Positions 11,183 through 23,538 of a DNA stretch of 64,000 bases are shown piece after piece; position 1 is the first letter of the stretch, and each line of letters opens with the position of its first letter. The notes beneath the pieces are model-generated. The model made no database searches, was not told the origin of the DNA, and saw only the letters and a list, made by a program, of their open reading frames with translations. The translations under genes and the position numbers were made by a program. The stretch comes from Sorghum bicolor (Eukaryota > Streptophyta > Magnoliopsida > Poales > Poaceae). The stretch covers positions 37,354,377 through 37,418,376 of the forward strand of contig NC_012870.2 of assembly GCF_000003195.3 (NCBI RefSeq), written 5' to 3'.

Positions 11183-11217
11183 AAATCTCGGGACGAGATT
11201 TTTGTAAGGGGGGAGGG
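11183..11217 (+). other. T1 pre-PPT hairpin and polypurine tract
   Basis: AAATCTCG (11183-11190), loop GGA, CGAGATTT (11194-11201) is a perfect 8-bp inverted repeat just after the stop codon. It is followed by the polypurine tract AAGGGGGGAGGG (11206-11217), next to the 3' LTR start TGTAACACC at 11219. The tract primes plus-strand synthesis in LTR elements. Hairpins at the same place occur in T3, T4 and N1. Confidence 0.8.
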
Positions 11218-11218
11218 C

Positions 11219-14200
11219 TGTAACACCCCAGTGTTATGGTTGCATCAAACATGTGCATAGCATGAGCATCATCATTTATTCAAAGCATCCATGATCATCA
11301 TCTATCTTGGGACATGGCATCCTTTGCAAAAATGTGTTTTAAATGGCTTAGATAGGCCTCCTATGCTTATGTTTGAGTGAACAATGCTTGTGTTTGTGCT
11401 TAATGCCTTGGTAAATAGCTTATCTATGCTTAACTTATTCTTGGGAGCAATGTTCATGTTGATCACTTCTCCAAAATAATCACTTAAGTCTTACTTATGC
11501 AAATAGGCCCTAGAAACCTCTTTTGCTTAGGCTTTTAAAAAGTGTTTCATAAAATGTTTGCATGTCAAAACTTCCTACAGCAAAGTTGTAGCAAATTTTA
11601 TAAGGAACAAAAGTTGTTTTATGGCCATCTCATGAAAATGAACACAAATAGCTCAAAAGTGGCCCACAAGGCAGTTTTGGGGCTGTTTTCCACACTTGGA
11701 AAATTTTCTAAGTCCCCGGGTGGTTTGCAGTTTGCGTGATCGATTTTGGGAACTCTATATCTTTCAATCCAGGCCAATCTAGTCTTTGCTCTAGTTGACA
11801 AAGTTGTAGATCTCGTCTAGTACTCCAAGTTTGTCAACTACGCCATCTCCTAATTCGCTCTGGTTTGGGAGATAATCACCGGTGAAGTCGCTCTGTCAGT
11901 CGGTCGATGCACTGTCTGAATCGACTTGGACCTCGTCGACGTGGCCGACCGCCGGCAGCGCTCCGTCGCCATTTGGCGCCCGTACGCCGTTCCTGGCCCC
12001 GCCTGTCAGCCCTCGTCGCGTGCATGACCACCACGGCGACGCCCCGAGCGCGTGGACGCGTCCATTTCGCTCTGCCTCGCCCTCTCTCGCCTGAACCTCG
12101 CCCGCAGCGAGCTCTCCGCCGCGAGCTCACTCCGGCGAGCTCGTGTGCGCTCCTCTCTGCGTTTCCGTCCACCAAACTCCACCCAAAGCTCCGCCGTGAG
12201 CCGCTCTCCAAGCTCCACCCTCTAACTCGCCGAGAAACCCACCGGTGAGCCGACATTTCTTTCTTCCCCCAAATCGGTCCGCCGTGACCCTCTTCTCCGG
12301 CGAACTCAATGCCGAGCGTTGTGAGGCTTCTCACCGTCTTTGGTTAGGTCCTAGAGGTAGCTTAGGTCCTTAGCGAGCTTTTGCGCCACCTGGTGGACGC
12401 TCTACCGGGTTCTCCGTCGCCGGACACGGTGCGCAGCGCCGCCGTGCTTCCGCCGGAGTTGGGTGCTCCCGTGGCCAGCGCTTTCCACGGGGATCCAGGC
12501 CAAGCCGTGTACCTAGGAAGCTTCGCCCTAGTCTGCTGGTGCTGTAGAGGGCTTTAGGTCACGCTCTACCGGCCTGAGGGCTCCGGCGTAACGCCGAGCA
12601 CCTCCGCCGAGCCGCCATTGCCGACGGTGAGTCCCTTCCGGTGGCTCCGCCGTGGCAAAAGTGGGGTCAATCGAGTCGTTAGGGTGTGGGGATCACGTTG
12701 ATGCCCTGGGTTTGGCCGGAGACCTCGCCGTCGCGGAGAAATCGCCGGCGAAGATCACCTCGGCCGCGAGGAAGAAGAGCCTGACGGGTGGGACCCCCTG
12801 TCAGCGACTCTCTCTTTCCCTCCTTTTCTTTTATTCAAAATCCTGATTTTTGGCTTTCTTGCAAAAATCATATCTCCTGTTTCTGAGATCCAAAAATTGT
12901 GAAACAAATTTTGTGTTGTTTCTTGAGATGGCTAGTATTTAACAAAAATATAAAATGAATCATGTTTTCTGAGAAATTATTTATTAAGGATTTAATCTTG
13001 TTATTCATGGATAAATGCATATCTCTGGTTTTACTGATTAGTTTGCTCTGAAATTTTTATAGTGGTCTTTGCATGGCATTAGAGTGCTCTGATAATTATT
13101 TCATGATTTTTGGAGCACTGCAGTTGTGATATGTAATTTGTGTTTGAAATATGGCTTGTTTCTTTAATTAAATCATATAAAATAATTGGTGCTTATGCTG
13201 GTGTTCTACTTTGGTAGTAAACTTGTTTATGGTATTCCTAAGATGCAAATAATCTGAAATCTGTTGTTTGACACCATATGAGTCATGTTTATGAATTTAT
13301 GAAATAAATGCCTTGATACATGTTAAATGCATATCTTTAAATTGGCATGTGCAATGGTCCTGAAATTTTTATGGTGTTGATCTGATGTTATACTTGTGCC
13401 TCTGTAATTTTTGTAGATTTTTCTGAACAATTTAACTAATATCTTGTAAATATGTCTTACCTAAAATTAATTAATAAATGCCTTGTTAAGTAATTGTTTT
13501 GGGGTTTTCAACTGATGATCTGGTGACCTTGTAATATGTTTGTGCCCATGAGTCTTATGGTTGGCTTAGTTTGTGTTTTGATCATGTCATTAAATAATTA
13601 ACTATAGGGTTAAATGCTGTCTGGACAGCAAGTGAATAATTTAACTTTGCTTAATGATAATTTGACTTTCTGTGAAACTTGTATAAAACAAAGTTGTTCT
13701 AAACTTGTTGAACTAACTGTGGTTCAAATTTGAGGTCATTTGGCCAAGTAGTCTAAAAGTTACAGCTGTTCCAAGTTAGGTTCCAGAAATAGGGGTTCTC
13801 TGTTTTTTCTGGGACAGAACCTGGAACTTTGTTAAAATGACTAGTTTAATGTTTGAATCTTGCTGTCATGTTTAACGATGAGTTGTAGATAATTTCCTAA
13901 GCTTTCCAGAATGTCCTTACTCATGTTTGTTGGACCTGTCTATCTATACTTATGATTTATTTACTGAGCATACTTGTTTTATGTTGCTTGCTGCTTTAGT
14001 GCCATGATAGGTTTTGGGTTATGTTAACTTGTTTATTCTTGTGAGTTAGTATAACTCTTGTTCCGTAAATGAGTGTCCAGTGAGTTGCTTGTGCTATTAA
14101 GCATTTATCTGTAGCATGTGCACTTTCTCATTCATCGAGCATGCAATAGGTGCACCGGACGTGGCAGTTTCCTTCGAGCTCCAAGCGAACCCCGAAGGCC

Positions 14201-15797
14201 AGGAAGGCAGCCAGGAGGTGGAGGTCCAGCAAGTCGGACTCGAGGAGCCCGAAGAAGAAGTTTAGTGCCCAAGTCACGAGCCGGCATCGTTCGTGAAAGG
14301 CAAGCCCCGGAGCATTTTAAGCCTCCTCTATTTTCGAAAGTTTACTAAATACGTTATATCTATTGATGCATTACGTATAGGAGTTGTGATGAAACTGTTG
14401 CTGCATTCTACTCTATCCTTGTCCAGATAACTTACCCTCCCTGGTTGTAGAGTTAGGTTCGAGTAGCAGCTTAGCTATGCTTTAATCGGTAGAAGTCGGG
14501 TGATATCCTGTCATCCGCGCGATATAGGGTTGTGTCGGGTCGCGATGGTCTATATGTGCTATCGTGGATGGAACCTGGTTAATTTGACTTAAGCCGGGCG
14601 GAGTTTTGCAAGTGTGTAGTAACTCCGTCTGTGGCAGCTAAGGACCGATCGTTGTACGTCCTCTTGTCATGTTGAACGCATGCCTGACACTTAGTTGGCC
14701 GGATAACTCGTTCCGACCGCGAAGCCGAGTAGTATGACTCAGGCCGGAAGACCGGCAAGTATAAAGTGCGCACTACCGGAGGAAGTGCGGTGTGCGGGGG
14801 ACCATTGGCGTAAGTCCAAAGGCAGGTGAGTTAAAATTCCTGACCTCCCTGGCAGAGTGGTAGCCCTGGGAGTGCGGCGCTGATCGGAGCCGCGATTTCT
14901 GAGTCGTACCAAAGGTGACCCTTTGGCTCTCCGGCAGGGGATGCTTGGGTGAGTGCTAGGAATAAACCTCCAGCTGGATAGGAATTCGATTCGAATCGCC
15001 GTCTCTCCCGGTTAGTGAGAACTTGACAGAGCAGCGGCAAACGTAGCATTCACTAATGAACTTGGTTCATGATAATGCTGATAGCAAGAAGAATATATGA
15101 TGAAAATTGATATGGTTACTATTGTTTGTAATAATCAAATGATGTGTTGTAGTACAGGTGCTAATCTAGTGGTAGGCTGATGATAAATAAATTTGATGCT
15201 CTTAAAATGATTTAGTTGTAAGTTAAGCTTTTGGCAAAAGGTGAGTCAACCAGCTCCACTTAAAAATTCAGCCTTGCATGATCCTTGGTGTCTTTTATGT
15301 TTTCCTAGACGGGTAAGTCTAGCTGAGTACATCCTCGTACTCAGGGTTTACTCCCATCTGTTGCAGATGATATCTTCTATGACGGTTTCTGCAAGACCTG
15401 TCTCCATCCCGCTGGGGATGAGGACTAACCGTTGGGCACGGTTCTCTAATCTTCTCGTCTATGATGCTTTTGGAAGGATGACCTAGACTCTGGCAGTAAC
15501 AAACTTGTGAACTGAACTTTGAACAAGTGTGTGTACTTATTTTGCTTCCGCTACTTCGAACATGTGTTGTAATAACTTAATACTCCGATGTGGTGCCGCT
15601 TCGACGGCAACGAATGACTATGTAACAATCGTTGTGTTTATGTTGAACTATTACGATCTTGGTTTGTTGCGAGTTGGTTTGAAGTCCTTCGTGATTTCGA
15701 TTGACTACCGGGATTATATGGGCTCAAGTCTAGAAACGTGATTGCTTGACGATTGTTTCTGCACTTGAACTCTTATAATTTGGTCGGTTCTGTGACA
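11219..15797 (+). repeat. T1 3' LTR
   Basis: A complete 4579-bp LTR from TGTAACACCCC to TCTGTGACA. It is the only full-length copy of this LTR here and shows the 31 bp missing from the 5' copy. About 16 single-base differences from the 5' LTR were seen by eye, with no indels. Confidence 0.95.
14116..14265 (+). other. T1 3' LTR copy of the acidic reading frame, ended by a stop
   Basis: This is the same frame as at 2867 in the 5' LTR. A GAG codon has become TAG at 14263-14265, so the frame ends after 49 residues. The 5' copy is open, so one of two nearly identical LTRs has lost the frame since insertion. Confidence 0.4.
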
Positions 15798-18700
15798 ATC
15801 GTTTCTTCTGAACCGAAGCCGAGCTCGCCGTCGTGGATGGCCAGAGCGCCATCTGTCCACCAGATGTCGCCCGTACGCCGGCGATGGCCCCGCTCGTCAG
15901 CTCCCAGCGCACGCATGACGTCCACGGCGACGCCCCGAGCAGAGTGGACGCGTCCACTCTCGCTTTCCTCGCCCTCTCGCGCCTGTAAACCGCCCGCAGC
16001 GAGCTCACCGTCGCAAGCTCACTCCGGCGAGCTCGTGTGCGCTCGTCGCTGCGTCTCGGTCCACCAAATTCCACCCACAGCTCCGCCGTGAACTGCTCTC
16101 CATTCTCCACCCACCACCTCGCCGAGAAACCCACCGGTGAGCCGACATTTCCTTCTTTCCCCAAATCGGGTCGCCGTGACCGTTTTCTCCGGCGAACTCA
16201 ATGCTGAGCCCTGTGAAGCCTCTCGTCGTCTCTGGTCAGGTCCTAGAGGTAGCTTAGGTCCTTAGCGAGCTTTTGCGCCACTTGGTGGACGCTCTACCAA
16301 GCTCTCCGTCGCCGGACACGGTGCGCAGCGCCACCGTGCTTCCGCCGGAGATGGGTGCTCTCGTGGCCAGCGTGTTCCACGAGGATCCAGGCCAAGCTGT
16401 GTACCTAGGAAGCTTCGCCGTAGCCCGCTGGTGCTGTAGAAGGCCTTAGGTTGCGCTCTACTGGCCTGAGGGCTCCGGCGTAACGCCGAGCACCTCCGCC
16501 GAGCCGCCATCGTCGACGGTGAGCCCCTTCCGGTGGCTCCGCCGTGGTTAAAGTGGGGTCAATCGAGTCGCTAGAGTCTAGGGATCATGTTGGTGCCCTT
16601 GGTTTGGCCGGAGACCTCGCCGTCGCGGAGAAATCGCCGGCGAAAGTCGCCTCGGCCGTGAGGAAGAAGAACCTGACAGATGGGACCCACTGTCAGCGAC
16701 CCTCTCCTTCCCTCCTTTTCTTTTATTCAAAATCCTGATTTTTGGCTTTCTTGCAAAAATCATATCTCTTATTTCAGAGATCCAAAAATTGTGAAACAAA
16801 TTTTGTGGTATTCCTTGAGATGGCTAGTTTCTAATAAAAATATAAAATGAACCATGTTTTCTGGGAAATTATTTATTAAGGATTTAATCTTGTTATTCAT
16901 GGATAAATGCATATCTCTTGTTATACTGCTTAGTTTGCTCTGAAAATTTTATGGTAGCCTCTGTATGGTATTAGAGTGCTTTGATAAATATTTCAGTATT
17001 TTTGGAGCACTGCAGCTTTGTTATGTAATTTATGATTGAAATGTGGCTTGTTTCCATGATTAAATTATATAAATTAATTGGTGCTTATGCTGGTGCTCTA
17101 CTTTGGTAGTAAACAGGTTTATGGTATTCCTAAGACATAAATAATCTGAAATCTGTTGTTTGGCACCATATGAGTCATGTTTCTAAATTTATGAAATAAT
17201 TACCTTGGCACATGTTAAATACATATCTTTAATTTAGTATGTGCAATTGCTCTGAAATTTTTATGGTGATGCCCTGATGTCATACTTGTGTTTCTGAAAT
17301 TTTTGTAGATATTTCTGAGCACTTTGACTAGTATCTTGTAATCATGCTCTTATCTAGAATTAATTAATAAATGCCTTGTTAAGTAAATGTTTGGGGGTCT
17401 TCATCTGGTGTTCTGGTAACCTTGTAATATGTTTGTGCTCATAAGCCATGTGGTTGGCATGGTTTATGTTTTGGTTATGTCATTAAACAATTACTTAAAG
17501 GGGTTAAAGGCTGTCCTGGACAGCAAGGAAAGGATTTAACTTTGCTTAATGATAACTTGACTTTCTGTGAAACTTGTCTAAATCAAAGTTGTTCTAAACT
17601 TGTTGAACTAGCTGTAGTTTACATTTGAGGTCATTTGGCCAAGTAGTTTAAAAGTTATAGCTGTACCAAGTTGGGTTCCTGAAATAGGTGCTCTCTGTTT
17701 TTCTGGGACAGAACCTGGAACTTTGTTTAAATGACTGGTTTAATATATGAATCTTGCTGTGATGATTAAAGATGAGTAGGAGACAATTTCATAAGCTTTC
17801 CAGAATGTCTTCACTCATGATTGTTGGACCTGTCTATCATTAGTTATGATTTATTTACTGGGTATACTTGTTTTGTGTTGCTTGCTGTTTTAGTATCATG
17901 ATAGGTTGTGGGCTGAGTTGACTTATTTACTTTTGTGAGCTAGTATAACTTTTACTCCGTAAATGAGTGTCCAGTGAGTTACTTGTGTTACCAAGCATTC
18001 ATCCTTAGCATGTGCATCTTCTTATTGTTCGAGCATGCAATAGGTGCATCGGACGCGACAGCCTCCTACGAGCTGCAAGTGAATCCCGAAGGTCAGGATG
18101 GCAGCCAAGAGGTGGAGGTCCAGCAAGCCGGACTCGAGGAGCCCGAAGAAGAAGTTGAGTGCCCGAATCACGAGCCGGCGTCGTTCGTGAAAGGCAAGCC
18201 CCGGAGCATTCTAAGCCTCCCTTTATTTTCAAAAGTTTACTTAATATGTTATATCTATTGATGCATTACGTATAGGAGTTGTGATGAGACTTTTGCTGCA
18301 CTTTATTCCATCCTTGTCCAGATAATTCATCCTACCCTGGTTGTAGAGTTAGGATCGAGTAGCGGCTTAGCCATGCTTTAATCGGTAGAAGTCGGGTGAT
18401 TTCCTGTCACCTGCGCGATATAGGGTGATGTCGGATCACGATGGTCTATATGTGCTATCGTGGATGGAACCTGATTAAAATGACTTGAGTCGGGCGGAGT
18501 TTTGCAAGTTTGTAGTAACTCCGTCTGTGGCAGCTAAGGGCCAATTGTTGTACGTCCTCTTGTCATGTTGAACGCATGCCTGACACTTAGTTGGCCGGAT
18601 AACTCGTTCCGACCGCGAAGCCGAGTAGTATGACTGAGGCCGGAAGACCGGCAAGTATAAAGTGCGCACTACCAGAGGAAGCGCGGTGTGCGGGGGACCA

Positions 18701-19693
18701 TTGGCGTAAGCCCAAAGGCAGGTGAGTTAAAATTCCTGACCTCCCTGGCAGAGTGGTAGCCCTGGGAGTGCGGCGCTGATCGGAGCCGCGATTCCTGAGT
18801 TGTACCAAAGGTGACCCGTTGGCTCTCCGGCAGGGGATGCTTGGGTGAGTGCTAGGAATAACCCTCCAGCTGGATAGGAATTCGATTCGAATCGCCGTCT
18901 CTCCCGGTTAGTGAGAACTTGACAGAGCAGCGGCAAACGTAGCATTCACTAATGAACTTGGTTCATGAAAATGATGATAGCAAGAAGAACATATGATGAA
19001 TTTGATATGGTTATTAATGTTTGTAATAATCAAGTGATGTGTTGTAGTATAGGTGCCAATCTAGTGGTAGGTTGATGATAATTAAATATGATGCTCTCAA
19101 AATAACTTAGTTGTGAGTTAAGCTTTTGGCAAAAGGTGAGTCAACCAGCTCCACTTGATATTTAGCCTTGCATGATCCTTGGTGTTTTTTTATGTTTTAC
19201 TAGACGGGTAAGTCTAGCTGAGTACATTCCCGTACTCAGGGTTTATTCCCACCTGTTGCAGATGATATCTTCTATGACGGTTTCTGCAAGACCTGTCTCC
19301 ATCCCGCTGGGGATGAGGACTAACCGTTGGGCACGGTTCTCTAACAACTTCGTACCTGTTGCTTTTGGAAGGGTGGTGTAGACTCTGGCAGTAACCCAAA
19401 CTTGTGAACTGAACTTTGGAATGTGTGTGTAACTATTTTGCTTCCGCGATTTCGAACAAGTGTTGTAATAACTTAATACTCCGATGTGGTGCTGCTTCGA
19501 CGGCAATGTATGACTATGTAACATTCGTTGTGTTTATGTTGAACTATTACGATCTTGGTTTGTTGCGAGTTGGTTTGAAGTGCTTCGTGATTTCAATTGA
19601 CTACCGGGATTATATGGGCTCAAGTTTGGAAACTTGATTGCTGGTCGATCGTTTCTGCACTTGAACTCTTATAATTTGGTCGGTTCTGTGACA
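15798..19693 (+). repeat. T2: 3' part of a Tekay LTR related to T1
   Basis: Diverged from the T1 LTR by many substitutions and small indels but collinear with it from about LTR1 position 660 to the end. It finishes with the same TCTGTGACA at 19693. The missing 5' part and the abrupt start beside the T1 end are what is expected if T1 inserted into this LTR, with the rest left of the window. Beyond 19693 the sequence is integrase of T3, so this LTR is the 3' end of an element inserted in the T3 pol gene; the expected target duplication there would be CTATT. Confidence 0.85.
18010..18261 (+). other. T2 LTR copy of the acidic reading frame
   Basis: It shares the ATG and the acidic core with 2867-3061 and is open to codon 83. 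The C-terminal part after the GGCAAG motif differs. The core has no indels although the LTR around it has several. Confidence 0.3.
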
Positions 19694-20970
19694 CTATTTG
19701 TGATATGATTCTGAGAGAGGCTCATGAGTCAGCATATTCCATTCACCCTGGAAGTACTAAGATGTATCTAGATCTGAAACAAAAGTATTGGTGGTATGGA
19801 TTAAAGAGAGATGTAGCTGAGTATGTTGCTTTGTGTGATACATGTCAGCGAGTGAAAGATGAACACCAGAGGCCAGCTAGATTATTGCAACCAATGAAGA
19901 TTCCGGAATGGAAGTGGGAAGAAGTGGGTATGGATTTTATAGTGGGTTTACCACGTACACAGAGAGGATATGATTCAATATGGGTAATAGTGGTTCGATT
20001 GACTAAAGTTGCTCACTTCTTGCCAGTCAAAACCACTGATTCAGGAGCTCGACTAGCAGAGTTGTATATGGAGCAGATAGTTTGTTTGCATGGAGTGCCT
20101 ACGAAGATTGTATATGATAGAGGCACTCAGTTTACCTCTACTTTTTGGAAGGCAGTACACGATTCCTTGGGGACAAAGTTGAATTTTAGTACAACATATC
20201 ATCCACAGACAGATGGACAGACTGAGCGGATCAATCATATACTAGAAGACATGTTGAGAGCTGGTGCATTGCAGTATGGAACCAGTTAGGATAAGAGTTT
20301 GCCATATGCAGAGTTTTCCTACAACAACAGTTATCAGCAAAGTCTTAAAATGGCACCATTTGAAGCATTATATGGTCGTAGGTGTAGAACACCTTTGTTT
20401 TGGAATCAAACCGGGGAGTCTCAGGTGTTTGGTATGGATGTGCTTAGACATGCAGAAAAACAAGTGTGGACTATCCGAGATAATCTGAGAGTTGCTCAGT
20501 CTCGTTAGAAAAGTTATGCTGATACACGTAGGAGAGAACTAGCTTTCAAGGAAGGTGATTATGTCTATCTGAAAGTGTCACCTATGCGGAGTGTGAAGAG
20601 GTTTAATATGAAAGGAAAGATAGCTCCAAGGTATGTTGGTCCGTTTAAAGTTTTGCAAAGGTGTGGAGAAGTAGCATATCAGTTAGAGTTGCCTGAAAGT
20701 TTATCTGGTGTGCATGATGTGTTCCATGTGTCACAACTTAAGAAGTGTTTGCGTGTACCTGTGGAGCAAATACCATTGGAAGAGCTTTTTGTTAAAGGTG
20801 ATCTCACATATGAGGAATATCCGGTTAAGATTTTGGAAACAGCTGAGAGAGTCACCAGAAGTCGGGTTATTAAAATGTGCAAAGTGCAATGGAATCGATA
20901 TTCAGAAGCGGAAGCAACTTGGGAAAGAGAGGATGATCTGAGAAAATCATATTCATACTTGTTTGAGTAA
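19694..20970 (+). pseudogene. T3 pol fragment: integrase and chromodomain end of a Tekay polyprotein
   Basis: One frame from 19696 to TAA 20970, interrupted by TAG at 20287-20289 (where relatives have Trp) and TAG at 20506-20508 (where relatives have Gln). It begins inside the H2C2 zinc finger (HESAYSIHPGSTKMY, then CDTCQRVK). It includes the integrase core with GMDFIVGLP, YDRGTQF and TERINHILEDML, then the GPY/F region and a C-terminal chromodomain-like region (EAEATWERE). The 5' end is cut by the T2 insertion, so the upstream gag, protease, RT and RNase H lie left of the window. The apparent ATG at 19705 is an internal Met, not a start. Non-functional. Confidence 0.9.
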
Positions 20971-20979
20971 GCACCTTTC

Positions 20980-21010
20980 AATCTCGAGGACGAGATTCTT
21001 TTAAGGGGGG
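20980..21010 (+). other. T3 pre-PPT hairpin and polypurine tract
   Basis: AATCTCG (20980-20986), loop AGGA, CGAGATT (20991-20997), followed by TTAAGGGGGG up to 21010. The LTR starts TGTAACACCC at 21018. Confidence 0.75.
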
Positions 21011-22466
21011 TAGAGTTTGTAACACCCAAAATTTGATTTTCAAATAATAGGATTTAATTTGATTTATTTGAATATTTCGTGAGCATTCAAATTAGTAAAT
21101 AAATAATTTTTTGTTGAAATTAAAATTTATCATAAGGTTAGAGACATGCTTGAGCATACATGCTGGATATTTATTTATTCTTTTCTGTGCATATGTTGTC
21201 TCCAAAAAGATTTTAAATTCTCTCTTTTCAAAAGGCTTTAGAAAACAGAAAAAAAGAAATTAGAAATAAAAAAAAGGGGGGAGAGAAGCCACCCTGGAAC
21301 CAGGCCGAAACCTGGCTCATCCTTCCCTCGCGCGGCCCAGCCCCACTTTTCCCCAGCTCCCTAGCCGAAGCCTAGCAATAGGCCCGCAGCGCGCCTCCCC
21401 TTCTCTTAGTCTCTGGCAACCGGGCCCCACGCTTTCTCCCATCGACAGCTCGGGCCCGCGTGACAGCCTCCCCTAACACCTTTCCTTTCTTCTCCCACGA
21501 GTCCAGCCCGACCGAGACCCTCGGTGGAAACCGAATCCCGCGCAGGCCGGGATTGCGCGCGGTACGAGATCTTATCCATGACCATAAAGCCTCGTGTTTC
21601 CCCTCTCGACCCACTTTTCCGTTTTATGCGACGAGAAGCCGCCACAGCAACCCTATCTTCGCGTTTGGAACTCAGGAGAAAACTTCCACCGCCGCGCGTA
21701 GCTTCCTCCCCTCGGGCCTTCTCCGGCCGTAAAAACACTCTAGGTGAGTTCGCGACGTTCTCCGCTACCCTCTGGTGGTCTTCTTTCGCTGCCTGGCGCT
21801 AGGGAACGACCAAAATGCGAGCTCTGGCGAGGTGCCCCAATGGCGCCGCCGCGGGCATCACTGTTCCGGCCGCCGTCGGCTAGCTCGGCGCCCAGATCAA
21901 ACCACCACCGTCGGATCGCGATCCAGCGGTCAGGATTAAAAGATAACGTTTCACTTGCGTTTTTGCTAAAGAACCCCTCCCCTTTTTGACATTGTAACCC
22001 GCCGTCCCTAGCACCTTTCTGGAATGCGTAACTCGGTTTTGAAAACATATTTCCTGTCGGCTTCATTCAGAAATACGCTTTCATTATTTACAGAAATGCC
22101 ACTGATTTTATTTTGCTTATAAAATGCTCAATTTAACTCTGTTTTTTCCATTCAAATTGTGTTAGATTCATCTTATCGAGATCTACGTGTTAGTATCACT
22201 GTTTTCTCAGTTTCAATCCTTTTAATTTCATGCTACTATTTAATTATTTATTTATCTATAGGAAATCTTAGAAAATTCATATCTTCTAAGTTTTAATTCT
22301 GATTTTCGTGAACCTTACGTTTATGTGATCGTAGCGTTGTGTAGAATATTTTGATAAACTTTTATATTTGTTTTACTACTGTTTGGTGTATTGTTCTAAT
22401 AATAGCTTGTTTCCTTCGTGTATGATTGTCTACATTGGATTGCATGTTATTGATTGATGATCGAGT

Positions 22467-22542
22467 ATGGACGGTGAGCCGTACGTTGGTGATCAAGAGC
22501 TAGCCTTTGAAGACCAGCAGGCTCAGGAGAGCTTGGATCAAG
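22467..22542 (+). other. Exon-like acidic frame in the T3 LTR
   Basis: ATG 22467 opens MDGEPYVGDQELAFEDQQAQ and related acidic, Gln-rich codons up to GATCAAG|GCAAGT at 22542/22543, a full match to the GC-type donor consensus AG|GCAAGT. An ideal GT donor CTCTAG|GTGAGT lies upstream at about 21743, before the T-rich block. The layout parallels the T1 LTR although the sequences do not align. Confidence 0.3.
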
Positions 22543-23533
22543 GCAAGTATAATTGGGGATTATCCTTGTTACCTACACACTTTTAATACATATACATATA
22601 TCATATGCATGTGTCCACCTTGATGACCTTAGCAAAATCATAGATGATTGTTATCCTGAATTCCTTGTTACCCATTTGGATATGCATTTGGGTAGTTCTT
22701 GCTAGTGCTTTATTATAATCCATGATCTTGTAACATGAATATTTGAATATACAATAAATAATAAAATAAGCTTTCTAGCAACTTGAATATAAAGGGTGGA
22801 AAGAACTCTGGCTTTTGCTGGATTGATCTTGACCCTCCATAAGGACTTATCCCTTGGCAAAAGCTGGGACAACTCGTACAACCATGAGGGCTATATGGCT
22901 CTGGCTTTAGCTCAGTATGAAGAACTTTTCTAGCTTGTTAGAGGTTACCCGAAAGGGCGGAGGGGCCGAACCGTTTTGGGTATAGTGCGAGCCCCTGTCC
23001 TTATGTGTATAGGCTGCGCATCATTGTGCCATTTGGAAGGGGGGTATCTATATCTACGCGCAAAGGAAACCTTGCGGCCATAACATGTTAGACAAACTTT
23101 TGAAAGGCTTCATAGTGATCCCTGCCGACCTTCCTTGGTAGTGGGTTAAGAGGCTGATCACCTCGGGTGAAAGGGTAAATCACGACTCATGGGTAAAGTT
23201 GTACAACCTCTGCAGAGTGTTAAATCTGGTATACTAGCCGTGCCGACGGATACGGGCGGCCCGAAAAACTGACAGAATAGATGGACACTGATGAACATGA
23301 TTAATGATGATAAATGATGGTTTATTATGTTTTTTATATGTGTTATTCATGATTGCTGTATACAATTGATCATGTGGTTATGGGATTAATTATGCTACCT
23401 TGATATTTGCTATCCAATGATAAATATGCTATCTACATATAAAAGCTAAATGCAGTCAAACCAGTGTCAGCTATTTGAGCCTCGTGAACCCTTGGTTATA
23501 CTTGTTGAGTACAATATGTGCTCACTCTTACAA

Positions 23534-23538
23534 TTCCC
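23534..23538 (+). repeat. N1 target-site duplication, left copy
   Basis: TTCCC directly before the N1 5' LTR, repeated at 31511-31515 directly after its 3' LTR. Confidence 0.93.

Larger units (their letters stand above)
1..15797 (+). mobile_element. T1: Tekay/Del-type Ty3/gypsy chromovirus, nearly complete
   Basis: Two direct LTRs (1-4548 and 11219-15797) keep a constant 11249-bp offset with no indel, and enclose a primer-binding site, an extra ORF, one long gag-pol ORF, a hairpin and a polypurine tract. The order protease, RT, RNase H, integrase, chromodomain is the Ty3/gypsy chromovirus order; the long LTRs and gag-pol in one frame fit the Tekay/Del clade. About 16 substitutions separate the LTRs by eye, so insertion was recent. 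The first 31 bp of the 5' LTR and the 5' target duplication lie outside the window. The right flank (ATCGT...) is the middle of another LTR of the same family. Apart from the ORF0 frameshift the element looks coding-competent. Clade assignment is from recognised motifs, not from a search. Confidence 0.93.
21018..23538 (+). repeat. T3 3' LTR, left part (interrupted by N1)
   Basis: Starts TGTAACACCCAAAATTTG. It has a GC-rich block (about 21290-21960), a T-rich block (about 21980-22460), a short acidic frame (22467-22542) and then conserved LTR sequence. It is split by N1 at TTCCC (23534-23538) and resumes at 31516. Total reconstructed length is about 2.8 kb. No gene is carried. Confidence 0.88.

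Noticed and set aside
21372..22066. Possible captured host gene in the GC-rich part of the T3 LTR
   Set aside because: Frames on both strands are short and unrelated to recognisable proteins; the block lies within LTR boundaries with matching ends.
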